DNA of 64,000 nucleotides from Siphonobacter sp. SORGH_AS_0500 (GCF_002838835.1 NZ_NHPP01000008.1:124001-188000), one strand, 5' to 3'. Positions 24,590-34,056 are shown, counted from the first letter of the stretch. Numbers and translations are program-made. The notes: a model not told the origin generated them from the letters alone.

Positions 24590-26425
24590 TTACACGTGCT
24601 GTAACATTGTCAAGCGGCGGTAAAGGCCTTCTTCCACCTCCACTAATTCGTCGTGACTACCGCGTTCAATAATCTGACCGTTTTGCAGAATAATGATTTC
24701 ATCGGCTTCCTTGATAGTGCTTAATCGGTGAGCAATAACGATGGTCGTTTTATCCTGCATCAGATTATCCAACGCTTCCTGAACTGACTTTTCGGATTCG
24801 GTATCCAGAGCCGAGGTAGCTTCATCCAGAATCAAAATGGAAGAATTCTTGAAAACCGCCCGGGCAATACTTAAACGCTGACGTTGGCCACCCGACAAAC
24901 GAATGCCCCGATCTCCGATATTGGTTTCGTACCCATTCTCGGTATGCATAATAAATTCGTGAGCGTTGGCCACTTTTGCCGCGTGCATGACTTCTTCCAG
25001 CGTAGCATCGGGCCGACCAAGAGCGATGTTATTAAAAATGGAATCGTTAAAAAGGATAATCTCCTGTGAAACGAAACTCATGTGACTGCGTAAGGATTCT
25101 GATTTGTAATCCCGAACGTCAACGCCGTCAATCAGAACCTGACCGTCGGTTACGTCGTAAAAACGCGGAATTAAATCGGCAATGGTAGACTTACCCACGC
25201 CGGAAGGTCCTACAAAAGCAATTTTCTTTCCTTTCTCAACCGAAAATGACAAGTTCTGAAGTACCGGTTTTTCGCCGTACTGGAAGGAAACATTTTTAAA
25301 CTCTATCGACTCACGGAACGTAGGCATATCAATTGCTCCAGGACGATCCTCTACCTCGATGGGTTTATCCAAAATTTCCACAATCCGTTCGCCAGCGGCC
25401 CGGCCTTGCTGAATATTGGTCAGGGCCAATACAATTGCTTTCGCCGGACGTAACACCTGCGAGAAAATGGCAATGAAGGCAATGAATGAACTCGCCTGCA
25501 AACCACCTTCCTGACTTAATACCAGACTACCACCGTATACCAGAATACAGGCCACTACAAACACACCCGAAGCTTCGGAGAAAGCCGGAGCCAGCTCGCG
25601 TCTTCTGAAACCCTGAATGCTAGCCTGACGGTAAAAGTCGTTTTCCTGACTGAAACGTTTGATAATGAATGGAGTAGCGTTAAACGAACGAATGATTCGC
25701 ATGCCCATCAGGGTTTCGTCCATCATCGTTAATAAACGACCCATTGAGGCCTGTACGTTCTGAGCTTCCCGCTTCAATCGTTTGTTCACGGCGGCAATAC
25801 CTATTGCTGAAACCGGGATAATGACCAGTGTAAACAAGGTAAGCTTGGCGGAAATGGCGAAGAGAGCAATGAAGTAACCAATCAGGGTATAAGGCTCTTT
25901 GAAAACTACCTCCAGCGAGCTGGAAGCCACGCTTTCGATGGCATAAACATCACCGTTTAATCGGGAAAGTAAATCACCTTTATGTTCCTTCGTGAAGTAA
26001 CCCAGATGCAGATGGTTAATCTTTTCAAATAAGGCTTCTCGCAGGCGTTTTACCAGCATGGTTCGGGCGTTGAGCAGGCATTGCTGAGCCAGGTACCGGA
26101 AAAGGTTTGCCAGCAAAACCGAGGCTACGATGGTTCCGGCCAAGAAATACAGAGCATACATGGGGTTACCTACCTTGAAGCGGTAAACCACATAATAGAA
26201 ATAATCTTTAAAATACGTTGGATTAAAAGAAAACTCGGGCTGAGCCGCGTATTTCTGAGCCTCGTCCGCAATGTGCGAGGAGTCAAAAAGGAAATTCAGC
26301 AGGGGAATGATCAGAGCAAATTGAAAGATGCTGAAGAAAACCCCGGCGAGTGTGAAGAGAAAAAAGGGTATTACAAACTTCCGAAACGGCTTTATATACC
26401 CCAAAAGTCGACTGTAAATTTCCAT
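24590..26425 (-). CDS. ABC transporter, fused permease-ATPase (MsbA-like exporter)
   Basis: 611 residues. Six transmembrane helices lie in the first ~330, then an ATPase with Walker A GPSGVGKS (406-413), signature LSGGQ (510-514) and Walker B LILDEATSALD (531-541). The half-transporter architecture and length match MsbA/lipid-exporting ABC proteins. It probably homodimerises and flips a lipid or lipid-linked saccharide. The neighbours on both sides are glycosyltransferase-like, which fits a role in envelope glycolipid biosynthesis, though co-regulation is not shown. Upstream lies a 650-bp non-coding stretch. Confidence 0.93.
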   Translation of the reverse strand: MEIYSRLLGYIKPFRKFVIPFFLFTLAGVFFSIFQFALIIPLLNFLFDSSHIADEAQKYAAQPEFSFNPTYFKDYFYYVVYRFKVGNPMYALYFLAGTIVASVLLANLFRYLAQQCLLNARTMLVKRLREALFEKINHLHLGYFTKEHKGDLLSRLNGDVYAIESVASSSLEVVFKEPYTLIGYFIALFAISAKLTLFTLVIIPVSAIGIAAVNKRLKREAQNVQASMGRLLTMMDETLMGMRIIRSFNATPFIIKRFSQENDFYRQASIQGFRRRELAPAFSEASGVFVVACILVYGGSLVLSQEGGLQASSFIAFIAIFSQVLRPAKAIVLALTNIQQGRAAGERIVEILDKPIEVEDRPGAIDMPTFRESIEFKNVSFQYGEKPVLQNLSFSVEKGKKIAFVGPSGVGKSTIADLIPRFYDVTDGQVLIDGVDVRDYKSESLRSHMSFVSQEIILFNDSIFNNIALGRPDATLEEVMHAAKVANAHEFIMHTENGYETNIGDRGIRLSGGQRQRLSIARAVFKNSSILILDEATSALDTESEKSVQEALDNLMQDKTTIVIAHRLSTIKEADEIIILQNGQIIERGSHDELVEVEEGLYRRLTMLQHV

Positions 26426-27077
26426 TTACTTGGTGTTACGTGAAATTGGGAGGTGAAGAACCGCTATCTCAGGGATCAAACGCAACGAATGCATACAGTT
26501 CTTCGGAGATTAAAACGAATCTTACTGAGTATTAATGTATTTTAGGAGAGGTTGAAAGACAAAAATACGGCCTTCGCGTGAAGCGATGTATGGCTTCTGT
26601 CATTTTTCGATCCATACGTACGGAGGAAATCGGTCATTTATTTAAAGATAACAAAGATTTTTTAGCGATAAGAGCTTGATTTACTGATAAATAGATTAGA
26701 TCAAAGTTTTTTATTCCTGAGGCGTATAAGGGACACCAAAACCCTCGAAAAGTTTATGAAACATTTAAATAGTTTTCAAAGTATTAGTTTCGTGCGTTAA
26801 AAAAGCGATGGAAACCGGAAATGATTTCTGGAAGCAAAGAACAGACAGGTGAGCGTTAGTGAACCCAAAGAAGGATTTGTACGAGTCAATCTAACTTTCT
26901 GGCAGATTGGTGTCATAGCAAAGAATACGCTTTGCATAAATCCCTAGAGTAACCTATCTGTAGAAGCCCACGGAAGGTGCTGAGTAGTTTCCTGGTTCAG
27001 AACAGACGTTCAGAAGCAGGGAAACGAGCCGGTGCCGATTCATTGGAGGGCCATCCCTTTATAAATCAAAGACATTT
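26426..27077. other. 652-bp intergenic region, possible long leader of the next gene
   Basis: No gene recognised. A 14-codon ORF MKHLNSFQSISFVR sits at 26756-26800, overlapping a TAGTTTCG -7-like element (one mismatch to TANNTTTG). From there to the glycosyltransferase start is about 280 nt of sequence with no long ORF. This could be a regulated untranslated leader of a polysaccharide gene. Confidence 0.35.
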
Positions 27078-28145
27078 ATGTCCTCGATAATTCTTGATTG
27101 TGGTTTAATGAAATTTCCGAACTCAGGCTTGTATCACTACTGTCTGAATATGAGTCTGGAGGTAAATAAGTTATTGGAAAAACGGCAGCAGCCGCCTTTG
27201 CGAATGTATTTGCCTCCCCGAAAGTATCTACAAAAGGCCCCGGAGAATCATCATATCATTGAGAAAAAATGGCATAAGCTCTGGAAACCTTTTCTGGTGG
27301 GTTGCCGGGTATGGCATGCTCCCTTTCAGTCAGGACGAATTATTCCCCGAAAAGATCGCAGCAGTAGTACCAACGTGCTGTTAACGGTTCATGATCTCAA
27401 CGTCTTACACGAAGGCAAACCCCGCGAAGAACAACTGAGAAGCCTGGCCCATACGCAAACCCTCATTGATCGAAGTGACGCCATCGTTTGTATCTCGGAA
27501 TTTACCAGAAATGATTTACTGCAACATTGTGAAGTCGGCAACAAGCCTGTGTACGTCATTCATAATGGCTTGCATCAGGTAGCAACGCCCGGTTTGAATC
27601 ACAAGTCCTATCGACCCAGCCGACCGTTTCTTTTTGGACTGGGGTATCTGAATGCCAAGAAAAATTACCACGTTTTAATTCCTCTGCTCCAGCATAATCC
27701 AGAGTTAGAGATGATCATTGCGGGGCATTTTGACGAACCCGATTACGTAGCCCAAATGAAAGCCCTGGCCGAGCAATTAGGCGTTCGGGATCGTTTACAT
27801 CTGCCGGGCCCGGTGTTGGAAGAGGAAAAGAGCTGGTATCTGAAAAATTGTCTGGCTTTTTTGCATCCTTCGCTGGCGGAAGGTTTCGGTTTACCCGTAG
27901 TGGAAGCCATGTCATTTGGAAAACCCGTTTTTCTGTCGGACCGAACTTCATTACCGGAAGTGGGAGGGGACGTTGCCTTTTATTTCAGTAGTTTTGAAGC
28001 AGAAGCCATGCAGCAAGTATTTCAGGCAGGAATGAATCAGTATACGACCCAGGCTCTGGAACAACAGATTCGGCAACGGGCGAATTTTTTCAGCCTGGAA
28101 AAAAGTGCGGAGAAGTATCTGGAAGTGTATGAATCGCTGTTTTAA
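27078..28145 (+). CDS. Family 4 glycosyltransferase (GT-B)
   Basis: 355 residues. The C-terminal glycosyltransferase group 1 domain includes PFLFGLGYLNAKKNYHVLI, LHLPGPVLEEEKSWYLKNCLAFLHPSLAEGFGLPVVEAMSFGKPV and TSLPEVGGDVAFYF. The E-x7-E motif (SLAEGFGLPVVEAMS) is the sugar-nucleotide-binding element of GT4 enzymes. It transfers a sugar, most likely for surface polysaccharide or glycolipid. It follows a 650-bp leader and has no immediate glycan-operon neighbours, so the acceptor is unknown. Confidence 0.9.
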   Translation: MSSIILDCGLMKFPNSGLYHYCLNMSLEVNKLLEKRQQPPLRMYLPPRKYLQKAPENHHIIEKKWHKLWKPFLVGCRVWHAPFQSGRIIPRKDRSSSTNVLLTVHDLNVLHEGKPREEQLRSLAHTQTLIDRSDAIVCISEFTRNDLLQHCEVGNKPVYVIHNGLHQVATPGLNHKSYRPSRPFLFGLGYLNAKKNYHVLIPLLQHNPELEMIIAGHFDEPDYVAQMKALAEQLGVRDRLHLPGPVLEEEKSWYLKNCLAFLHPSLAEGFGLPVVEAMSFGKPVFLSDRTSLPEVGGDVAFYFSSFEAEAMQQVFQAGMNQYTTQALEQQIRQRANFFSLEKSAEKYLEVYESLF

Positions 28146-28559
28146 TCGGGTAGGTGGTAAGTACATTTCATTAATCTTCGTAAAAGGATTACGGTAAAAA
28201 TGATGACTAGCCGATGGATTCATTCTGTCTAGTAAATAGACCTGAAGTGTTTTGGTTGAAATAGATTACTGATCTGGTAACTAGTGGATTAGAGGCGTGT
28301 GGTAGATTTTTTGATCGTAATTCAACAAATGAATACGTCTCGTTTCTGCTGAAAAATGCACTTTCTAAATCGGTTTTTCCGAAATAACTATTTAAAAAAT
28401 CCTTCTCTGTTGACTTCGCCAGGGGCTGAAGTGCTTAAATAATTATCTATTTTTAAATTTCATACCTTACCTTAAGCCTGATGAAAGGCTCAGTAGGTGC
28501 TGTTTTTCTGACGGGAAAAGCAGAAAAAAGGTCTGTTTTATTTAAAGAAGTATAATCAC
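28146..28559. other. 414-bp intergenic region
   Basis: AT-rich; presumably contains the promoter of the penicillin acylase gene. I see no clear gene, repeat or strong hairpin. Confidence 0.5.
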
Positions 28560-30992
28560 ATGAAAAAAGCGGTTCTTAGTGTTGCCCTCACCGCCGGATT
28601 ACTGTGGGCCCTGGGTACTTCCTTTCGTCCTATACCTGCTTTGGGAGCTTTTTTAAGCCCTTTTTCGGGCTTTTGGAGTAACGAACGCCGAATTCAGCTA
28701 CTGGATTCGGAAGTGCACTTGCCGGGTGTACAGGGAGATGTGTTTGTTCGGTATGATGACAATCGGGTACCCCATATTTTTGCCACCAATGACCATGACC
28801 TCTACTATGCTCAGGGCTACGTAACGGCCCGGGATCGTCTTTTCCAGATGGATCTGACCATTCGTTCCGCTTCCGGGCGATTGAGTGAGATTGTAGGCGA
28901 ACAGGCCCTGCCGCTGGATTTATACAAACGTCGGACGGGCTCAATGAAGGCTGCTGAAGACTCGTGGCGATTTGTCCAGCAGGACGAAAAAATTCGTTCG
29001 GTGATGGAAGCGTACAGCGATGGCATCAATGCCTATCTCAAAAACTTACGTCCGGCAGATTACCCTGTAGAGTATAAAATGCTGGGTTTCGAGCCCGAAG
29101 CCTGGACTCCCGAGAAGTCCATGTTATTAATGGTGGAAATGACGCATACGCTGGCCAGTCCAAAAGATGGCGATGCGGCCATGACTAACCTGCTGCAAAA
29201 ATTCGGGATAGAAGTTCTCAAGGATTTATACCCGGATTACGCCGATCGCGAAAGCCCGATTATTCCGAAAGGGACCAGATGGAATTTCCGTAGGAAAGCA
29301 ATTCCTCGCCAGCCCAAAGGATATGATGAACTAACCGCAGCCGTGGCTGAACCCACTGACTGGCCGCAACGGGTAGAAGGCATTGGCTCGAATAACTGGG
29401 CCATTTCCGGGAAGAAGTCTGCTACGGGTTTACCCATTCTGGCGGGGGACCCCCACCTGGGGCTTACCCTGCCTTCCATCTGGTATCAGGTTCAACTGGC
29501 TACACCCGAAAGCAATGCGTACGGTGTATCCTTACCCGGAGCTCCATGCGTTATTATTGGGTTCAACCACGACGTCGCCTGGAGTGTGACAAACGTTGCA
29601 GCTGATGTTTCGGATTTATATGCCATCCGATTCAAGGATGCGTCCCGCCAGGAGTATTGGTATAATGAGTTATGGAATAAAACGACGTTTCGGGCAGAGG
29701 AGATCAAGATCAAAGGAAAGCCTAGCGTTATTGATACCGTTGCCTATACGCACCACGGACCCGTGGCCTTGCCCCGTTATCCCGAAGACAAAAAACCAAG
29801 TCTGGCTCTGAAATGGATTGCTCACGAACCGGGTAACCCCATCAAGACTTTTTACATGCTGAATCGTTCGCGGAATTACGATGATTACGTGCGGTCGCTG
29901 AGTCATTACGTCGGACCAGCTCAGAATTTCGTTTTTGCGAGTAATCAGGATGACATTGCTATTTGGGTAAATGGCAAATTTCCGCTGAAATGGGATGAAC
30001 AGGGTAAATATCTATTGGATGGTACCAAGCCCGAATACGACTGGCAAGGCTGGATTCCGCACGAGCAGAATCCGCACGTGAAAAACCCCAGTCGGGGTTT
30101 TGTGAGTTCGGCTAATCAGTCACCGACGGATCAGTCGTATCCCTATTACCTGCACTGGCGGTTTGCCCCAGCTAACCGGGCCATTCGTATTAATGAACGA
30201 CTCGAAGCTATGGAACGGGCTACACCTGATAGCATGCGAGCTTTACAGAATGATACTTACAACGTGCTGGCCCGTGACCTGTTACCCACGCTGTTGGAAG
30301 ATATTGACTTCGGAGACCTAAATGCCAATCAATACTCGGCTTATACGGCCTTAAAGCAGTGGGATTACGAGTATACGCTGGCATCGGTTGAAGCTACGAT
30401 TTTTGAAAAATGGATTGATAACCTTCCCTTTTTTGTCTGGGATGAATTCAAATCTGATTCTAAAAAACCGATTCAATTACCGCAGGATGACCAGTTATGG
30501 CATTTGATTCTGAAGAAACCGGAATCGAAGTGGTTTGACCTGAAGGCCACCCCCGAAGTGAAAGAAACCAAAAGCGATATTGTCCGGCTTAGCTTCCGAG
30601 CTACCATCGATTCGCTTCATCGGCAATACGGCACGTATTCTTCCAAAAACTGGGCCTGGGGTAATGTCAAAGGATCGACCATTGCCCATTTGATCCCCCC
30701 TTTAAAAGCTTTCGGCCGAACAGGCGTAAAGGCAGGGGGTGGGGCCGATGTACCCAATGCCTATCGCGGGAAGTGGGGACCCTCGTGGCGAATGGTGGTA
30801 GCCCTCGGCAAAGAGGGTCCAACGGCTTACGGGATTTATCCCGGTGGTCAGTCGGGTAACCCCGGTAGCCCGTATTATGACAACATGGTGAATGCCTGGT
30901 CGAGAGGTGAATTAAAGGAATTGGTATACCTGAAATCGCTGGAGGAGAATAATGGGAAGGTGCTGAGTACCCTGAAAATCACCAAAGAATAA
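28560..30992 (+). CDS. Penicillin acylase family Ntn-hydrolase (secreted)
   Basis: 810 residues with a signal-like N-terminus (MKKAVLSVALTAGLLWALGT). The family pattern is VRYDDNRVPHIFATNDHDLYYAQGYVTARDRLFQMDL, then the autoprocessing site GIGSNNWAIS. There S277 becomes the N-terminal nucleophile after removal of a spacer between alpha and beta chains, as in the penicillin/glutaryl/AHL acylase family. GDPHLGLTLPSIWY and VTNVAADVSDLYA fit the beta subunit. It hydrolyses an N-acyl amide; the natural substrate could be acyl-homoserine lactones or a cell-wall amide, unknown here. Confidence 0.95.
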   Translation: MKKAVLSVALTAGLLWALGTSFRPIPALGAFLSPFSGFWSNERRIQLLDSEVHLPGVQGDVFVRYDDNRVPHIFATNDHDLYYAQGYVTARDRLFQMDLTIRSASGRLSEIVGEQALPLDLYKRRTGSMKAAEDSWRFVQQDEKIRSVMEAYSDGINAYLKNLRPADYPVEYKMLGFEPEAWTPEKSMLLMVEMTHTLASPKDGDAAMTNLLQKFGIEVLKDLYPDYADRESPIIPKGTRWNFRRKAIPRQPKGYDELTAAVAEPTDWPQRVEGIGSNNWAISGKKSATGLPILAGDPHLGLTLPSIWYQVQLATPESNAYGVSLPGAPCVIIGFNHDVAWSVTNVAADVSDLYAIRFKDASRQEYWYNELWNKTTFRAEEIKIKGKPSVIDTVAYTHHGPVALPRYPEDKKPSLALKWIAHEPGNPIKTFYMLNRSRNYDDYVRSLSHYVGPAQNFVFASNQDDIAIWVNGKFPLKWDEQGKYLLDGTKPEYDWQGWIPHEQNPHVKNPSRGFVSSANQSPTDQSYPYYLHWRFAPANRAIRINERLEAMERATPDSMRALQNDTYNVLARDLLPTLLEDIDFGDLNANQYSAYTALKQWDYEYTLASVEATIFEKWIDNLPFFVWDEFKSDSKKPIQLPQDDQLWHLILKKPESKWFDLKATPEVKETKSDIVRLSFRATIDSLHRQYGTYSSKNWAWGNVKGSTIAHLIPPLKAFGRTGVKAGGGADVPNAYRGKWGPSWRMVVALGKEGPTAYGIYPGGQSGNPGSPYYDNMVNAWSRGELKELVYLKSLEENNGKVLSTLKITKE

Positions 30993-31005
30993 TGCTAAAA
31001 CGTAG

Positions 31006-31094
31006 AGACGCGAATTCATCGCGTCTGAGTAAGAGGCGGTTTTTCTATCTTTGAATTACCCCCATTTCTGACTAGACGCGATGAATTCGCGTCT
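31006..31094. repeat. Inverted pair of 21-bp AGACGCG elements
   Basis: 31006-31026 and 31074-31094 are exact reverse complements 47 bp apart. Each is itself an imperfect palindrome (AGACGCG...CGCGTCT). Related copies are at 18006-18026 and, degenerate, near 47443. The pair lies between the acylase and a small membrane protein gene. Confidence 0.85.
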
Positions 31095-31153
31095 TTACCT
31101 TTCGCGAACCTTTACCTGAAACGAGTACAAGCCTAATTCCTGCGGAAAGCCTT

Positions 31154-31528
31154 ATGCAGTTTATATTAATGATTTTGTTATCTGCCATGGTGCAGTATTT
31201 TCTGCCCTGGTGGTCGGTAATGATTATTCCATTTGCCATTTCGGCCTGGAAGGGTGAAAGTGGTGGTGGAGCCTTCTGGAACGGATTTCTGTCTACGGCT
31301 TTGCTCTGGTTTTGCATGGCCTATTACGAACACCTTCGATCCGGGGGGATATTAACGGCCCGCATGAGCGAAACCTTTCAGAACATTGGGACGATTGGTC
31401 TCTTAACCCTAACGACCTGGAGCGGAGCTTTGCTGGCGGGATTTGCTTCCATGAGTGGCTATTATTGCCGTCAGGCGATTTTACCCAAAGTGAAAACTGA
31501 CAGCGAAAAAGCGAAAGATTATTGGTGA
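31154..31528 (+). CDS. Small integral membrane protein of unknown function
   Basis: 124 residues, three to four transmembrane helices (MQFILMILLSAMVQYFLPWW; VMIIPFAISAW; FWNGFLSTALLWFCMAYYEHL; TIGLLTLTTWSGALLAGFASMSG) and a charged C-terminal tail. No family recognised. The ATG at 31154 follows the inverted repeat pair. It ends about 100 bp before the OmpH-like gene, which has its own promoter. Confidence 0.75.
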   Translation: MQFILMILLSAMVQYFLPWWSVMIIPFAISAWKGESGGGAFWNGFLSTALLWFCMAYYEHLRSGGILTARMSETFQNIGTIGLLTLTTWSGALLAGFASMSGYYCRQAILPKVKTDSEKAKDYW

Positions 31529-31566
31529 AAGTTCGTAAAATCCTGAAATACTGTATGAAACCGGCC

Positions 31567-31596
31567 TTGTCTCTTCAAGGCAAATGGCTATTTTTG
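31567..31596 (+). promoter_or_regulatory. Promoter of the OmpH/Skp gene
   Basis: TTG at 31567-31569, 19-bp spacer, and TATTTTTG at 31589-31596, an exact TANNTTTG. It lies 36 bp before the GTG start. Confidence 0.6.
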
Positions 31597-31631
31597 CCGA
31601 CCTAATCGTATAACAAACCCTTTTTATCTCA

Positions 31632-32246
31632 GTGAAAAACCTTTCATTAGCCCTTAATGCCGTGTTGGTCGTGGCGGTGGCTGTTCTGTATTACCTGCAT
31701 TTCAAAGGAGAAAGCACTTCTTCGACGAGCTCTTCTATGGGGACAGTGGCGGGCAAACCTATTGTATACGTAAATGCGGATTCTTTACTTAGCAACTACG
31801 ATTTCTTCAAGGATACCCAGAAAGCTTTCGAGCAAAAAGGTACGCAGCTTGATATTGAACTAAACCAGAAAGGTGGAGCCATTCAGCGTGAAATCCAGAT
31901 TTTCCAACAACGGGCTGGTGGTATGCTAGCGGCCGAAGCTCAGGCGAAACAACTGGAATTACAGAAAAGAGCGTCTGATTTCGAAAACTACCGTCAGAAA
32001 GCAGCTAATGATCTGGCAGTAGAGCGTTCAACGCAAACGGAAAAGCTGTACGATAACATTTTCGAATACATCAAGAAATACAACAGCGAAAACAAATATG
32101 AGTACGTTTTAGGCTTCCAGAAAGGAGGCGGTATTCTGTTCGCTGATTCTAAATTAGACGTCACCCAGAAGATCATCGACGGTCTGAACAAAGAATACAA
32201 AGCTTCTCAGCCTAAAACGGAAGAGAAGAAAGAAGAGAAAAAATAA
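31632..32246 (+). CDS. OmpH/Skp-family periplasmic chaperone
   Basis: 204 residues, starting with GTG at 31632. N-terminal hydrophobic segment (NLSLALNAVLVVAVAVLYYLHF), then PIVYVNADSLLSNYDFFKD, a long coiled coil (about 60-160, AFEQKGTQLDIELNQKGGAIQREI and QAKQLELQKRASDFENYRQKAANDL) and YEYVLGF...ILFADSKLDVTQKIIDGLN. This matches the OmpH/Skp fold, which holds unfolded outer-membrane proteins in the periplasm. The tail is very charged (EEKKEEKK). It has its own promoter and a strong terminator. Confidence 0.9.
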   Translation: MKNLSLALNAVLVVAVAVLYYLHFKGESTSSTSSSMGTVAGKPIVYVNADSLLSNYDFFKDTQKAFEQKGTQLDIELNQKGGAIQREIQIFQQRAGGMLAAEAQAKQLELQKRASDFENYRQKAANDLAVERSTQTEKLYDNIFEYIKKYNSENKYEYVLGFQKGGGILFADSKLDVTQKIIDGLNKEYKASQPKTEEKKEEKK

Positions 32247-32265
32247 GGAATTGATTTCTTCTGAG

Positions 32266-32300
32266 AAGGCCTCGCTGTTGATACAGCGGGGCTTTTTTTT
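32266..32300 (+). terminator. Rho-independent terminator of the OmpH/Skp gene
   Basis: 13-bp stem (32266-32278 with 32283-32295, two wobbles), TGAT loop, then eight T residues. It also sits just past the end of the convergent peroxidase gene (stop at 32307). Confidence 0.85.
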
Positions 32301-32306
32301 AGGGTT

Positions 32307-33344
32307 CTAAAAAGGGTTACTAAAAGCCGGGTTTCGAATAAATTCCCGATCCGTAAGGGTGTGAAGAAAAGCAATGAGGTCTTTCTTTTCGCTGGATGTT
32401 AAAGAAATCATCCCGCGTAAATCAGCACTTAGCGTACGACTTTGGGCGATGTGATCGCTGTAATGATTAACGACTTCTTCCAGCGTTTTAAACCGACCGT
32501 CGTGCATGTAAGGGGCGGTTAGAGCAATGTTCCGAAGCGTAGGCACGCGAAAACGGGCAAAGTCTTCTTCAAAACCAGTTACTTCCTGCCGGCCAGGATC
32601 AAGTGGGGAGGCGTCGAGGCCGTTGTTATGAAAACGATTCTGGAAAAACTGGGCTCCGCCGTGACAATGAGCACAGTTGGCTCCGCGGATGCCTCGATCT
32701 GGGTTACTGCCCCGCATAAACAAATCCAGACCACGTTTTTCGGCTGGTGTCAGGGTATATTTTCCGCGTAGATATTGATCGTATGGTGAATTTGCCGAGA
32801 TTAAGGTTCGCTCAAACTGAGCCAGAGCCTGAGCCATGAGTTTCGGCGTAATCTGATTGGTGCCGAATGCTTTTTGAAAACGTTTCGGATAAAATTTCGT
32901 TTGCTGAAGTTTCTGAGCAGATTTCTCGGGGGCCAAACCCATTTCGTCGGGATGATTCATCGGAATCAACGCCTGAGCTTCGAGGGTTTTTGAATGCCCG
33001 TCCCAGAAAAAATTCCGTACCCAGAGCAAGTTCGCCAGCGACATGGAATTTCGGAACGTAGGCCGCCCGCTTACGCCGATGCTGAGGTTAAATCCATCCG
33101 TAAAAGCCAGAGCCTGCTGGTGGCAACTGCTGCACGAAATCGTATTATTTTTAGAAAGTAACGAATCGTAGAATAGAAAACGTCCCAACGCTACGCCCTC
33201 AACGGTTAAGGGGTTATCTTCCGGGATAGTATACCGATGGCCAAACGAAGGAGGAATCTGGAGTTCATACGGCGGGTTAGTTGTGAAGGCGAAAGCTATC
33301 CCCATAAGTAATAAACTTAGCAAAAGGGGCAGCGAACGAGTCAT
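32307..33344 (-). CDS. Di-haem cytochrome c peroxidase (MauG/CcpA family)
   Basis: 345 residues with a signal peptide (MTRSLPLLLSLLLMGIAFAF). Two c-type haem motifs: CSSCH (71-75) and CAHCH (224-228). The first domain has GRFLFYDSLLSKNNTISCSSCH and the region after it includes FRNSMSLANLLW and NFFWDGHSKTLEAQALIPMNHPDEM, typical of the di-haem peroxidase family. C-terminal APYMHDGRFKTLEEVVNHYS completes the domain. It probably reduces peroxide in the periplasm. A small Mo-cofactor-fold protein gene lies just upstream on the same strand. Confidence 0.93.
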   Translation of the reverse strand: MTRSLPLLLSLLLMGIAFAFTTNPPYELQIPPSFGHRYTIPEDNPLTVEGVALGRFLFYDSLLSKNNTISCSSCHQQALAFTDGFNLSIGVSGRPTFRNSMSLANLLWVRNFFWDGHSKTLEAQALIPMNHPDEMGLAPEKSAQKLQQTKFYPKRFQKAFGTNQITPKLMAQALAQFERTLISANSPYDQYLRGKYTLTPAEKRGLDLFMRGSNPDRGIRGANCAHCHGGAQFFQNRFHNNGLDASPLDPGRQEVTGFEEDFARFRVPTLRNIALTAPYMHDGRFKTLEEVVNHYSDHIAQSRTLSADLRGMISLTSSEKKDLIAFLHTLTDREFIRNPAFSNPF

Positions 33345-33378
33345 GATGAGTATGGATAATGATTTCGGGAAGATGTAC

Positions 33379-33407
33379 TAAAGATACGAAGCTTCCTGAA
33401 ATGGCAA
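33379..33407 (-). promoter_or_regulatory. Candidate promoter of the peroxidase gene
   Basis: Reverse-strand TTG (33407-33405), 18-bp spacer and TATCTTTA (33386-33379), one mismatch from TANNTTTG, about 35 bp before the peroxidase ATG. Confidence 0.4.
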
Positions 33408-33418
33408 GGGAACAATAG

Positions 33419-33892
33419 CTACTTAGCGAAGCGAATTTCAATTTCTCGAACTTCCCGAATCCAGCGGGCGGGTTTCTTTTCTTCTGGAACTACAATGCGG
33501 TACGGACCCATACCAGCAGGTAGGGCCGCTCCATCCATTGATTCCGCCAGAATAATCGTTCGGTTTGAAAACTCAGGGTCTAGCTCGGGTAATGCGAATA
33601 GTACCTCATACCCATCGGCTGCCCGAATAAGAGCGTACTTAACCAGGTTTTCACCGCGTAACTGTCCGCCGACGGTAACCCCCACTTTCTTGAGTAACTC
33701 AATCACCGGAATGCCAGAATAACGATGCTCTTTTCCATCACGGTCGGCTGCTTTTATTTCGACGTGCGGCAGGACTTTCAAATCAGTAGCCTGAAGATGA
33801 AGTGGTTGGGCAACTTCACCACTAACTTTCAAAACCGTCTGAGCCGAAGCAGAGGAGAAAATCAGCCAGAATAAAACTACATAATTAACCAT
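33419..33892 (-). CDS. Small exported molybdopterin-oxidoreductase-fold protein
   Basis: 157 residues. An N-terminal signal (MVNYVVLFWLIFSSASAQ) precedes a domain with KVSGEVAQPLHLQATDLKVLPHVEIKAADRDGKEHRYSGIPVIELLKKVGV and GPYRIVVPEEKKPARWIREVREIEI. This matches the sulfite-oxidase-type Mo-cofactor domain (PF00174-like), but at 157 residues it is much shorter than true enzymes. I see no cysteine, so it cannot ligand Mo in the usual way. It is 74 bp upstream of the di-haem peroxidase on the same strand and could be its partner; the combination is inference. Confidence 0.75.
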   Translation of the reverse strand: MVNYVVLFWLIFSSASAQTVLKVSGEVAQPLHLQATDLKVLPHVEIKAADRDGKEHRYSGIPVIELLKKVGVTVGGQLRGENLVKYALIRAADGYEVLFALPELDPEFSNRTIILAESMDGAALPAGMGPYRIVVPEEKKPARWIREVREIEIRFAK

Positions 33893-33931
33893 CGGTAGCC
33901 AGAATTAGATTGAACCAGAGAGATATTTCCG

Positions 33932-34044
33932 CCATGGCTGGTGTCTTCACCAGCCATTAATTAAGGCAATAAGTTGTTGGTGGGGACACCAACCACGGCG
34001 GGAAGGTTGTCATCTTATTTATGGCTGGTGAAGACACCAACTAT
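33932..34044. repeat. Three GGTTGGTG/CACCAACC-type palindromes
   Basis: Copies at 33932-33957, 33974-33992 and 34021-34044, related to those at 17664-17689, 17933-17952, 18161-18186 and 18202-18225. They lie between divergent genes. Confidence 0.8.
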
Positions 34045-34056
34045 AGCGGAAAGAAT

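Noticed and set aside
26426..27077. tRNA or small structured RNA
   Set aside because: No cloverleaf or T-loop pattern seen by eye; only a short ORF and a promoter-like element.
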